Positions 1-7,422 of a stretch of DNA of 64,000 nucleotides are shown piece by piece. Position 1 is the first letter of the stretch, and every line of letters begins with the position of its first letter. The stretch spans positions 1 through 64,000 of the forward strand of contig PGXV01000003.1 in assembly GCA_002839315.1 (NCBI GenBank), written 5' to 3'. Both the position numbers and the translations under genes were made by a program. The notes beneath the pieces were generated by a model, which saw only the letters and a list, made by a program, of their open reading frames with translations, made no database searches and was not told the origin of the DNA. The stretch comes from Spirochaetae bacterium HGW-Spirochaetae-3. GTDB lineage: Bacteria > Spirochaetota > Spirochaetia > Treponematales > UBA12059.

Positions 1-282
1 AAGCGTCTTGGCTTCAAAACACCGTATGAAGTATATTACGAAACAGCATCACCGTTGCACTTCATACTTGAACCTAAGCTGCTTTATTTATTTTCTATTT
101 TTATTAGATTATTCAGTCTTTCCAATTCAACATTGCTACTAATGAATGCTTTAAGCTCATCAGGAGTTAACACTCTTGGTATTTCCTCAGTTATCCAGTA
201 CTTTTTATCTTTGCTAGGCATAAATTCTATAAATGTGCTTATTCCAATCGGTAAAATGTATTCATACTTGCTTATATCATAG
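1..282 (+). pseudogene. 3' end of an IS transposase (IS30-like), cut off by the window and altered at its C-terminus
   Basis: From base 1 a plus-strand frame reads KRLGFKTPYEVYYETASPLHF, a sequence resembling the last residues of IS30-type DDE transposases, which usually end shortly after a TP-x-EV motif. Here the frame stays open to a TAG at 280-282, but everything after about position 75 is antisense to the AT-rich nuclease gene ending at 84. That tail is probably not native transposase. I infer that the natural 3' end of the element was lost when it was joined to the foreign gene. The family call rests on about 20 residues and is tentative. Confidence 0.4.
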
Positions 283-1889
283 TTTGTTCCCTTTGGATTA
301 TTTACTAAGAATGCAGCTTTATCTTCAGCTTCTTTAATTGATTTTTCAATAACATTTTTTAATCTATAGTCTATAGCGTTTTTATCTCCACGATCATAGC
401 CTATTGACTTTGCAACTGCTTTGCACTCAGCTATTAATAAGCAATTCCCTAATCCAAATGCAAAATCAATTTGTTTTCTTGTCCCTTTTATCGATTTACA
501 CCATTTCGTTGGCAAAACCGAATCAACATATCGCGTTGCTTCTTCTAGTGCTTTCCCTTTAAAATTATTATCTGATATAGTAACACTATAAAATAAGTCA
601 AAAAGCCTTCTACCAATCCATGCACAATCCAGAAGAGTTGTTTCATTATCTACAGGTAAAAAACAGTAATGCGGCCCAAAATAATGCGTATCTATTTTAA
701 TTCTATTTTCGACACTCAATGTCCAAAATCTTATCGCACTGTCAATATCACATTCATCGATATATTTTATTCCAAGCATTTTCAAACTATAACTCATATT
801 TTCATTTATTATTTTTTTTATTGTAGCGCTTCTATATGGATATAAATATCCACGCATCCAAGTATGAAAAAAATGATCAAAAGATGTTTCAGTTGATACT
901 TTAAATAATGCAATACCTATAGAAGCAATTACTAAAATAATTCCTTCTAAGGAAACACTATTAATTTCGCGAAATTTCGATGATAAATCTTTATGAGCTT
1001 TATAGTATTTACCAATAGCATACGGATACCAAATAAAATTTGGAGAAAGGGAAGGATCAATTTTAACCTTAAATATTGATTTTGCTAAATCGTTAAAAGC
1101 ATCAATTTTTCCTCTAGCAGCATTATAAAAAGGAAGAAATATTATATCTTCATTTGAATTATCTTTACCCCACCAAACGCCAGTAGATGTTGCATCGCCT
1201 CCATGGTTCCTTTCATCATAGTTTCTAACGCAAAAATCAAGATCTTCAGATCGATTATCGATATAAAATGGTTTGTCATGAATAACAATTAATGAGGCTC
1301 CTTTGGCCAAGATTCTCAACATAGCTCCAACACGCCATAATTCATACGCAATTCTTTCAGCGGTATATATATCAATTAATTCTTCTCTTCCAAATTTCGT
1401 TAATACTAATTGTCCAATTTTCTCTTCCTCAATTAATTTTCGTTCTAACTCGAATTGTTCTGCTAAAAGTAGTCCATTAAATATTTCTGATATCTTGATT
1501 TTATTACTATATTCTATTCCATCACATTTATACAATTGTCCATATTTTTGTATACAAGCCTCCATTGCAGCTCTAGTTAATACAATAGATTGAGGTCTTT
1601 TATCATTCCCAATCGGGCCTGGAGATAATCTTCGATAAATATGAATCCAATAAATTACAGAATGTTTTGATAATATTTGATTTATTTTATGGTCAAGAAT
1701 ATTATTATATGTTTCAAGTAATTCTTTCGCTTTTGCATATGTGTATATGCCAGTAGGTACTAGGTTCCAGTATTTACATGAAGAATAAAATAATTCATCA
1801 AAATTTATTCCATCTTTTTGTAAGTTTATATTCAACATATGGAATACTCTATTATAGTACTCTAACAATATGACTGGTTTTTTTTTCAT
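84..1889 (-). CDS. AT-rich foreign protein with C-terminal PD-(D/E)XK nuclease-like domain
   Basis: This 601-residue protein has no family I can name. Its C-terminal part shows the layout of a PD-(D/E)XK nuclease: an acidic helix at residues 449-450, then Asp475 in QIDFAFG, a hydrophobic strand, and Glu488-Cys-Lys490 in LLIAECKA. The first 440 residues are helical, rich in Lys, Ile and Tyr, with no recognisable motif and no signal peptide. Base composition is far more AT-rich than the rest of the window, and codon use is A/T-ending throughout, so the gene was acquired recently. It ends against an IS transposase remnant. A DNA-cleaving role, perhaps in defence, is inference from the motif and context; no methyltransferase partner is visible within the window. 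Confidence 0.6.
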   Translation of the reverse strand: MKKKPVILLEYYNRVFHMLNINLQKDGINFDELFYSSCKYWNLVPTGIYTYAKAKELLETYNNILDHKINQILSKHSVIYWIHIYRRLSPGPIGNDKRPQSIVLTRAAMEACIQKYGQLYKCDGIEYSNKIKISEIFNGLLLAEQFELERKLIEEEKIGQLVLTKFGREELIDIYTAERIAYELWRVGAMLRILAKGASLIVIHDKPFYIDNRSEDLDFCVRNYDERNHGGDATSTGVWWGKDNSNEDIIFLPFYNAARGKIDAFNDLAKSIFKVKIDPSLSPNFIWYPYAIGKYYKAHKDLSSKFREINSVSLEGIILVIASIGIALFKVSTETSFDHFFHTWMRGYLYPYRSATIKKIINENMSYSLKMLGIKYIDECDIDSAIRFWTLSVENRIKIDTHYFGPHYCFLPVDNETTLLDCAWIGRRLFDLFYSVTISDNNFKGKALEEATRYVDSVLPTKWCKSIKGTRKQIDFAFGLGNCLLIAECKAVAKSIGYDRGDKNAIDYRLKNVIEKSIKEAEDKAAFLVNNPKGTNYDISKYEYILPIGISTFIEFMPSKDKKYWITEEIPRVLTPDELKAFISSNVELERLNNLIKIENK

Positions 1890-1971
1890 TTTTGCCTTTT
1901 TAGCCAGCCGAACATGTATTTACACCTTCCAGCCTTCTATCTTGATCAATCCACAACCATCATATAATGCG

Positions 1972-2259
1972 TCACAATGCTCCTAGCATTTCGTGATTGA
2001 CTCTTTCCGTATTCTCTATTACAGGCTCTGCTTCCGCTACAACGGCAGAAGCCTTGTCCTTCATTTTCTTTTTCTCTATCTTCTTCAATATTTTACTATA
2101 TCTGTCCAAAGCTTCTATAGCTTCGGGAGCATCCAGTATCTCGCGCTTCAAAACGTCGTTCTTGATAATATCCAGCCCTTCCTGATCCTCGATCTTGACC
2201 ATCGGATCCATCTTCGCATGATCGCTCTTATTGGTGCTCATATACAGCCAATCGACCAC
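1972..2259 (-). CDS. Small charged protein of unknown function
   Basis: A 95-residue frame starts at GTG 2259, with an internal ATG seven codons in (2241) as the alternative start. It is rich in Lys, Glu and Asp. Its middle (residues about 35-65) is predicted to form a long amphipathic helix with a KKIEKKKMKDK run. No signal peptide or metal motif is seen. The acidic-basic helical tail is vaguely like the C-termini of Rpn/PDDEXK-type transposase-nucleases, so it could be a remnant of one, but that is a guess. Composition is intermediate between the AT-rich gene to its left and the GC-rich region to its right. Confidence 0.35.
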   Translation of the reverse strand: MVDWLYMSTNKSDHAKMDPMVKIEDQEGLDIIKNDVLKREILDAPEAIEALDRYSKILKKIEKKKMKDKASAVVAEAEPVIENTERVNHEMLGAL

Positions 2260-2318
2260 CGTGCATTCTATACCCCCATCCCCCGATACGCTAGTTTTTA
2301 TTCATCTTTTATAATGAC

Positions 2319-2358
2319 GAAACCCGGCCCCCGCGCCTTACGATAGGCGGGGGGCCGG
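2319..2358 (-). terminator. Rho-independent terminator for the DUF4469-like gene
   Basis: A GC-rich inverted repeat (arms 2324-2338 and 2345-2358) with a 6-base loop follows the stop codon of the minus-strand gene at 2368. On that strand it is followed by GGTTTCGTC and then an AT-rich stretch. The stem is strong but the T-run is short. Confidence 0.5.
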
Positions 2359-2367
2359 TACTAGGCG

Positions 2368-2724
2368 TTACCTGATTATGAATTCCTTGTTGTACCTCCC
2401 TTCGGCTATGTCCTTACCGTTGGGCATGGTCCTGACGACGAGCGTGTACGCTCCTTTTTCCAGGTCGGCCGGTATCGTGGCGGCCACGATACGGCTGTTG
2501 TTGACGTGGTATGCCATGGACCGCACGGCCACGCCGTTGACGAAGAAGACGCCTACCCGCTCGTCCTTCTTGTCGAAGCCCATGCGTACCCCGTCCAGCC
2601 TGACGATCTCGCCGGGACGGCCCCGGTTGGTGACGTCGTCGGACGTCGAGTAGGCGGACCGTATGGCCGCCATACGCTTGTCGAAGTACTCCAGCCGCGT
2701 CATCTTGGTGTTGAGCTTGAGCAT
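2368..2724 (-). CDS. DUF4469-like Ig-fold protein, probably 5'-truncated
   Basis: The 118 residues match the C-terminal Ig-like domain pattern of DUF4469 proteins. A 'RGRPGEIVRLDG..' strand leads into 'VGVFFVNG', then 'IVAATIPADLEKGAYTLVVRT', ending in EFIIR. In such proteins this domain normally follows an HU-like DNA-binding domain, which is missing here. The same frame continues upstream of the chosen ATG (2724) with plausible coding sequence (about residues YYDHDLRLHQRTYRK) until it runs into a GC-rich repeat at about 2786. I infer that the N-terminal part was lost there. A strong terminator follows at 2319-2358. Any DNA-binding function is lost with the missing domain. Confidence 0.55.
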   Translation of the reverse strand: MLKLNTKMTRLEYFDKRMAAIRSAYSTSDDVTNRGRPGEIVRLDGVRMGFDKKDERVGVFFVNGVAVRSMAYHVNNSRIVAATIPADLEKGAYTLVVRTMPNGKDIAEGRYNKEFIIR

Positions 2725-2781
2725 GGCCGCGTCCTTGCGGTACGTCCTCTGGTGCAGGCGCAGGTCGTGGTCGTAATACCT

Positions 2782-2819
2782 CGCGAATCGCGGGATCCCC
2801 CTAGCTGGGAGGGATCCCC
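2782..2819. repeat. GC-rich palindromic element interrupting the DUF4469-like gene
   Basis: Two short palindromes lie side by side: CGCGAATCGCG at 2782-2792, and an inverted repeat with GGATCCC at 2793-2799 and GGGATCC at 2811-2817. They sit where the coding sequence upstream of the 2368-2724 gene stops making sense. This looks like a small dispersed palindromic element; copies elsewhere in the genome would confirm it. Confidence 0.4.
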
Positions 2820-2970
2820 GTTCGGGCCCAGGGGCGAAGGCGCAAGATCCCGTCTCCGGAAAGCGTCCTTTGCACCGGCGAAAGGTAATGATACCCCCGT
2901 CTCTATTAATAGAAAGCGGAATCGTACGGCCGGATTACGCGAGGAGCGCCTCTGAGGGGGGTTTCGCCTA

Positions 2971-2984
2971 TAGACAATTGTCTA
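2971..2984. promoter_or_regulatory. 14-bp perfect palindrome, possible operator
   Basis: TAGACAATTGTCTA is a perfect palindrome in otherwise GC-rich intergenic DNA. There is no adjacent intact gene it clearly controls, so it could equally be a remnant of a mobile-element end. Confidence 0.3.
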
Positions 2985-3050
2985 CAGGCAGGCCCGGGGA
3001 CGTGCTTAGCGGTGGTTTATACATTATGGTTTTCGTACACTACTGACAAC

Positions 3051-3234
3051 CAAGTTAGTCGTCGACCCGTTTCCAAGTTAGTCAGCGTAGCGTTTCCAAG
3101 TTAGTCAGGATATATCCACTAAGTTAGTCAGGATATATCCACTAAGTTAGTCAGGATATATCCACTAAGTTAGCGGGAATACGTCCACCAAGTTAGCGGG
3201 ATTCGTTTACCGAGTTGGTCGCCGGTCGCTTCCG
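3051..3234. repeat. Eight-copy degenerate 23-bp tandem repeat
   Basis: The core AAGTTAG recurs at 3052, 3075, 3098, 3121, 3144, 3167 and 3190 with exact 23-bp spacing, plus a diverged copy (GAGTTGG) at 3212. The three central copies are identical over CTAAGTTAGTCAGGATATAT and the next few bases, and copies diverge outward on both sides. There are no unique spacers, so it is not a CRISPR array. The geometry fits a multi-site protein-binding array such as an IS21-type transposase-binding end or iterons. No transposase or replication gene remains beside it. Function is unknown. Confidence 0.85.
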
Positions 3235-3289
3235 CGTAGGAAGCGATGAGTAGTGGAAGGCGACCGGCGTTCCAGGAGGCGCGTCGCCG

Positions 3290-4123
3290 TTACGCGACGT
3301 TCCTCTTCAGCGGGTTTACGCCCGACGCGACGCAACCGCCGTCGCAGAGGATATCGACCCCTGTGAGGTATCCCATGCCCTCGTCCGCGCACATGGCGAA
3401 CAACCTGGCTATCTCCTCCACCCTGCCGAGGCGCTTGACGGCGCAGTACCTGATATAGAGCTCCGCCTCCTCCTTCTCTACGGCGCCCATGGGCGTATCG
3501 AAGTTGCCCGGCGACACGGAAAGGACGCGCGCGCCACTGGCGCCGAAACGGGCCGCCTCCATCCTCACGTAATCGAGCTGGAAGTTCTTGGAGATGGCGT
3601 AGGCGACGCCCGGCCGGACCCTGCCGGGGAAGAAATTCACCCGCCCCATCATCTTCCTCATGAACCGCTCGGGATCGTCCCGGGACAGCGAGTACCACCT
3701 CCTCGGCATGATGAACCCTGGGGTCAGGTGGGCCGACATAGAGGATACGTCGATCAGGCACCCGTTCTCGCCCATGCGGGGCAGGAAGGACTCGTGCATG
3801 TTGATCGCCCCCATCGCGTTCACTGCCATGATAGACTCCGCCGTCCCCATGTTCGGAGACAGCCCGGCGGCGTTTATCACGACTCCTATCCGGCCTAGCG
3901 TCCTGGCGAACGCGGCCAGCGCGTCGGTCGACGCCCTCTCTGAGACGTCGCAGGCCCGCGGCCGTACGTCGACGCCCGCGGCCCGCAGCTCCGAGGCGGC
4001 GGCCTCCAGCTTTCCCGCGGTACGGCCGGCTATAACCACCGTATAGCTACCGCCGAATTCCTTGGCGGCGGCCAGTCCCATGCCGCTCCCGCCGCCCGTT
4101 ATAACGCATACCTTCTTCTCCAT
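3290..4123 (-). CDS. Short-chain dehydrogenase/reductase (SDR)
   Basis: This 277-residue classical SDR should catalyse NAD(P)-dependent alcohol/ketone redox; the substrate is unknown. Visible motifs are the glycine-rich cofactor loop GGGSGMG at about residue 10, NAAG at about 87, a catalytic Ser in 'DVSSMSA', YAISK with the catalytic Tyr and Lys, and a conserved 'LSVSPGNFDTPM' loop. The C-terminus 'GYLTGVDILCDGG' is typical of the family. An insert of about 25 residues (RRWYSLSRDDPERFMRK) between the Ser and Tyr motifs probably shapes the substrate pocket. It lies 29 bp downstream of a second SDR on the same strand, probably in one operon. A GAGGAG site precedes ATG 4123. Confidence 0.85.
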   Translation of the reverse strand: MEKKVCVITGGGSGMGLAAAKEFGGSYTVVIAGRTAGKLEAAASELRAAGVDVRPRACDVSERASTDALAAFARTLGRIGVVINAAGLSPNMGTAESIMAVNAMGAINMHESFLPRMGENGCLIDVSSMSAHLTPGFIMPRRWYSLSRDDPERFMRKMMGRVNFFPGRVRPGVAYAISKNFQLDYVRMEAARFGASGARVLSVSPGNFDTPMGAVEKEEAELYIRYCAVKRLGRVEEIARLFAMCADEGMGYLTGVDILCDGGCVASGVNPLKRNVA

Positions 4124-4152
4124 GACGATACTCCTCGGCCCGCGCCCGGCGC

Positions 4153-5007
4153 CTAGATCCTCGCCGCCAGCTGCTCGGCGCGGTTGAATATGCCGCCGTG
4201 GTTCGCTGACATGACCTTGCTGATCATTTCCCCGGCCTTTAGCGGCATCAGCCGGTACAGGAAGTCCATTATCCTGCAGTCGGTCCCTATGAGTATCTTC
4301 GCCTTGTTCCTCTCCATGCCCCCGAGGATGATATCCGCCGCCTTACCGAGCGACGTCAGCTTTATGCCCGCTGACTTCTTCGCCGCTTCCGATACCTCGG
4401 CGTTCTCGAGGCCCGAGTTCTTCTTTATATCGGTCTCCACGCCGCCCGGTATGATGAGGGAGACGCCGATGCCGGTGCGGCTCAGTTCCATCCTCAGGCC
4501 CTCGGTGGCTATCTTCACCGCGGCCTTGGAAGCGCCGTAGACGGCCTGCCCGGGGACCGGCAGGAAGCCGCCCATACTGGAGACGTTGCCGATGCAGGCC
4601 TCTCCGCGCTCGGCCAGGTAGGGTATGAAGGCGCGGGTCATGTTCATCATCCCGTAGAAGTTGATGTTCATCTGCCGCTCTATCGCCGAGTCCTGCAGGT
4701 CCGCCAGGGGTATGAAGTCCTGGATGACGCCGGCGTTGTTGATGAGGCCGTCTATGCGGCCGTGGACCGCCTTTATCTCCTTGGGCAGGCGGGCGACCGC
4801 GGCGCGGTCGGTAATATCCGCCCGATGGAGCGTTATCCTGCCGGCCTCGGCCTCGGCCCCGGCCTGCCTCCGCGTATCCTCGAGGGCCGCCGCATTGATA
4901 TCCACGGCCGCTACCGAGGCTCCCTTCCCGAGCAGCTTGAGCACGAGCTGGCGGCCTATCCCGCCGCCGGCGCCCGTAACCACTATCGTCTTTCCTTCGA
5001 ATCTCAT
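4153..5007 (-). CDS. Short-chain dehydrogenase/reductase (SDR), first gene of SDR pair
   Basis: A 284-residue SDR with the cofactor motif TGAGGGIG near residue 11, NNAG near 91, a catalytic Ser in 'GNVSSMGG' and YGASK. The segment 'SLIIPGGVETDI' and the basic C-terminal tail resemble the subgroup of acyl or lipid-modifying SDRs that carry a hydrophobic C-terminal region. The substrate cannot be told from sequence. AGGAGAG lies just before ATG 5007. It precedes the other SDR by 29 bp, so the two may catalyse successive or opposing steps. The DNA just upstream is decayed coding sequence, so the pair may once have belonged to a larger operon. Confidence 0.85.
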   Translation of the reverse strand: MRFEGKTIVVTGAGGGIGRQLVLKLLGKGASVAAVDINAAALEDTRRQAGAEAEAGRITLHRADITDRAAVARLPKEIKAVHGRIDGLINNAGVIQDFIPLADLQDSAIERQMNINFYGMMNMTRAFIPYLAERGEACIGNVSSMGGFLPVPGQAVYGASKAAVKIATEGLRMELSRTGIGVSLIIPGGVETDIKKNSGLENAEVSEAAKKSAGIKLTSLGKAADIILGGMERNKAKILIGTDCRIMDFLYRLMPLKAGEMISKVMSANHGGIFNRAEQLAARI

Positions 5008-5222
5008 CGTACTCTCCTATGGGAACATGTCCCTCTCGCGTTCGTCGCGGGGACCAGCATACGGAGGCAAGGTAAAATAAAGGTAAACTCGGGAAAGAAT
5101 TCGCCGGGCGGTCTCTCGGGCTTGTAGTCCGAGAGGCCGGTCAGCATGTCGGTATGGGCGATCGCCGATACCTCGCCGTACATCAGGGCGTTATGCAGGA
5201 CCAGCCCTATCCGCTTCCCGAG
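5005..5222 (-). pseudogene. Remnant of an unidentified gene upstream of the SDR pair
   Basis: On the minus strand an open frame from a TGA at 5223-5225 down to the SDR start reads LGKRIGLVLHNALMYGEV, then SAIAHTDMLTGLSDYKP and a proline/phenylalanine-rich stretch. It is protein-like but has no start codon. The same protein seems to continue in another frame upstream (MVSKAVRYLAAAPE, then MDEGLFY before the stop). A frameshift and a stop therefore break it. I do not recognise the family. It overlaps the start of the SDR gene. Confidence 0.4.
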
Positions 5223-5355
5223 TCAGTAGAAGAGGCCCTCGTCCATCCTCAGGCGCCGCGGCCAGGTACCGTACGGCCTTGGAGACCATCTGATCGCGTA
5301 TGGGGAATCGGCATTGTCCTTCGGGTCGATCGAGCTATAAAGCGTTTATCACGGC

Positions 5356-5655
5356 TTATACCATCCATGCCCCGGTTCGCCCTTTATTCCCCGCCTTCAT
5401 GAACGAGACGGCCAGGCCCGACAGGTTCCAGCACGCGAGCTCCAGGCCGAAGAACAGGCCGCCCGATATGCATAGCAGGGCGTACCCGGGGTCTACCCTG
5501 ATACGCCTGGCGATCCATATCGGAGCGACGATGATCAAAGCGAAGACGAAGCGATAGAAGGCCGAGCCGATGCCGTTGACGCTAGAGACCCTGACCAGGA
5601 TCGCGGAAACGGAGATACGTCATGCGCCGAAAAGCAGGACCAGCCGTTTCTTCAT
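5356..5655 (-). pseudogene. Decayed EamA/DMT-type transporter gene
   Basis: From ATG 5655 the minus strand reads MKKRLVLLFGA and hits a TGA at 5620-5622. The same frame then continues as typical EamA sequence: 'SAILVRVSSVNGIGSAFYR', a hydrophobic helix, 'LLCISGGLFFGLELACWNLS', ending at TAA 5356-5358. Intact members have about 280-300 residues and ten membrane helices; only about three are left here. The gene is therefore inactivated by an in-frame stop and a large 3' loss. The family assignment is by pattern and fairly secure. Confidence 0.6.
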
Positions 5656-5772
5656 GTTTTTCCCTCCGCTCGACCGCCGTTCCGGCCCGCGGGGCCCTAC
5701 CGCAGGGAAGCGGCGCCGGACGGATTCCGCTTCGTGCTCCCGGGGGAAGGCCGATAATTTTAATAATTATTT

Positions 5773-5778
5773 TATAAT
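5773..5778 (+). promoter_or_regulatory. Possible -10 box in the AT-rich leader of the serine hydrolase gene
   Basis: TATAAT occurs in the only AT-rich stretch of this intergenic region (about 5755-5810), 79 bp before the ATG at 5857. No good -35 hexamer is seen at the right distance, so the promoter may be of an extended or activated type. GGGAG precedes the start codon. Confidence 0.35.
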
Positions 5779-5856
5779 GGTACTTGTAAATCTTTTTTAA
5801 TGACTATATCCCTTGTCCAGAGCCGCCAACGCGGCCTTGGAAAGGGAGCGTAACGC

Positions 5857-6834
5857 ATGGACAGCGAGAGGATCAGGGAGCTCGAGGGGCTCATAGCCGG
5901 AGAATATAGCGGCGTCACGGGCGTCGTCGTCAGGAAGAGCGGGGAAGTCGCCTACGAGGCCTACTTCAACGGCTATGCCGCCGGCGACGCCGTGCACGTG
6001 TACTCGGTGACCAAGAGCGTAGTCTCGGCGCTCATAGGCATAGCCGTCGACCGGGGGCTCATAAGCGGCGTGGAGCGTAAGGTACTGGACTTCTTCCCGG
6101 AGTACGCCGTCCTACCGGGCGAGAAGACGATTCGATCCATTACCATACAGAACCTGCTTACCATGACGGCGCCGTACAAATACGACGTGGAGCCGTACGA
6201 GGCGTTCTTCGCCAGCCCCAACCCTATCAAGGACGCGCTCGACCTATTGGGCGGGGACAAGCCCATCGGAGAATTCAACTACTCGGCCGTCGGGGGCACC
6301 CACCTCCTGTCGGGCATCCTCGCGCGGGCGACGGGACGGTCCGTGCGCGATTTCGCCGTGGAGAACCTGTTCGCGCCGCTGGGGATAGACGTGCCGCGCG
6401 ACCTTGCGCTACGCACGAAGGAAGAGCATATCGCCGTCATGCAGGCCAGGGGCGTCCGCGGCTGGGCCGTCGACCCAGCTGGCCTGAACGCCGCCGGCTG
6501 GGGACTCTTCCTTACGCCCGACGATATGGCCAGGATAGGACAGCTGTACCTGAACGGCGGGACCTGGGACGGCGAGCGCATCGTATCGTCCCGGTGGGTA
6601 GAGGAGAGCACGAACGAGCATAGCCGATGCGTCCGATGGGGCGATATGGCTTACGGCTATCTGTGGTGGCTACCGGGCGGGGATAGCTACGCCGCCCTGG
6701 GAGACGGCGGCAACGCCATCTACGTCGACCGGAAGAAGGACCTGGTCGTCTCCGTCGCCGCGCTCCTCGCGCCCGACGCCAAGGACAGCGTCGAGCTGAT
6801 CAAGGGATATATCGAGCCGGCCTTCGCGGGCTAA
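5857..6834 (+). CDS. Serine hydrolase of the class C beta-lactamase/PBP family
   Basis: A 325-residue protein of the Beta-lactamase (PF00144-type) family: esterases, DD-peptidases and amide hydrolases using an acyl-serine mechanism. The SxxK motif is SVTK at residues 50-53, with Ser50 as nucleophile. The second motif is Y142-S-A, where true class C enzymes have YxN. A 'LGDGGN' loop near the C-terminus stands in for the third motif. No signal peptide is present, unlike periplasmic beta-lactamases, so a cytoplasmic esterase or peptidase is more likely than antibiotic resistance. It stands alone, convergent with the HTH gene 13 bp downstream. The substrate is unknown. Confidence 0.8.
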   Translation: MDSERIRELEGLIAGEYSGVTGVVVRKSGEVAYEAYFNGYAAGDAVHVYSVTKSVVSALIGIAVDRGLISGVERKVLDFFPEYAVLPGEKTIRSITIQNLLTMTAPYKYDVEPYEAFFASPNPIKDALDLLGGDKPIGEFNYSAVGGTHLLSGILARATGRSVRDFAVENLFAPLGIDVPRDLALRTKEEHIAVMQARGVRGWAVDPAGLNAAGWGLFLTPDDMARIGQLYLNGGTWDGERIVSSRWVEESTNEHSRCVRWGDMAYGYLWWLPGGDSYAALGDGGNAIYVDRKKDLVVSVAALLAPDAKDSVELIKGYIEPAFAG

Positions 6835-6847
6835 AGGACGGCCATTC

Positions 6848-7381
6848 CTAACCTACTATCTGTAGCCCCTTCGCGGTTCCCTTCAGCGATAACACGCTCA
6901 GGCTCTTGTGTATCCGATACAGGTTGAACAGCGTCGCCTCTACCAGCCCGTTCTCGATGTTCCAGATGGTGTTGTAGTGTATTCCCGTACGTTCCGACAA
7001 CCGCAGGATCGTGACGCCCTCGGCGATCCTGCGCTCGCGGATGGTCCTGCCCGTCATGTACACGATGGAGCTGGCGTGCAGGCCAAGGACTGACCCGCGC
7101 TCGGGATAGTCGGCCAACGCCTCGACGGTAAAGGAGAAGGTAGTCTCCCCTATATCGAAGCTCTCGCAGCCGAGCGCCGCCATGATGCGCGCGTTGGAGA
7201 CCAGCTTGATGTCGTTGCGGCCGCGCTCTATGCAGCCTATCGTATTCTCGTGGAGGCCGGTGGACTCCGCCAGCCTTTCCACGGAGACGCCCTGCAGCTT
7301 CCTGATCCTGCGCAGCTCCTTGCCGAGGTCGCTGCGGTAGAGGCTGAAATCGTATCCGTCCGTCGGGCTCATGCGTACCAT
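6848..7381 (-). CDS. Transcriptional regulator with two XRE-type HTH domains
   Basis: The 177-residue protein has two Cro/C1-type helix-turn-helix units. The first is at residues about 20-60 (LRRIRKLQGVSVERLAESTG), the second at about 113-155 (IRERRIAEGVTILRLSERTG). They are similar to each other, so this is an internal duplication. Between them is a 45-residue linker with beta-like segments, perhaps a dimer or ligand element. I chose ATG 7381; ATG 7372 is an equally possible start. The frame extends upstream to 7942, but that part is antisense to the next gene and non-coding in character. A protein with two tandem HTHs may bind long or bipartite operators as a monomer. Targets are unknown. 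Confidence 0.7.
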   Translation of the reverse strand: MVRMSPTDGYDFSLYRSDLGKELRRIRKLQGVSVERLAESTGLHENTIGCIERGRNDIKLVSNARIMAALGCESFDIGETTFSFTVEALADYPERGSVLGLHASSIVYMTGRTIRERRIAEGVTILRLSERTGIHYNTIWNIENGLVEATLFNLYRIHKSLSVLSLKGTAKGLQIVG

Positions 7382-7422
7382 TATATCGGGCGCGGCGCCA
7401 AAAGACAGCCCGTCGATTCGGG

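Noticed and set aside
3051-3234. CRISPR array
   Set aside because: Repeats are directly adjacent with 23-bp period and no unique spacers; no cas genes are near.
5857-6834. Antibiotic-resistance beta-lactamase
   Set aside because: No signal peptide and no YxN motif; the family has many esterases and peptidases.
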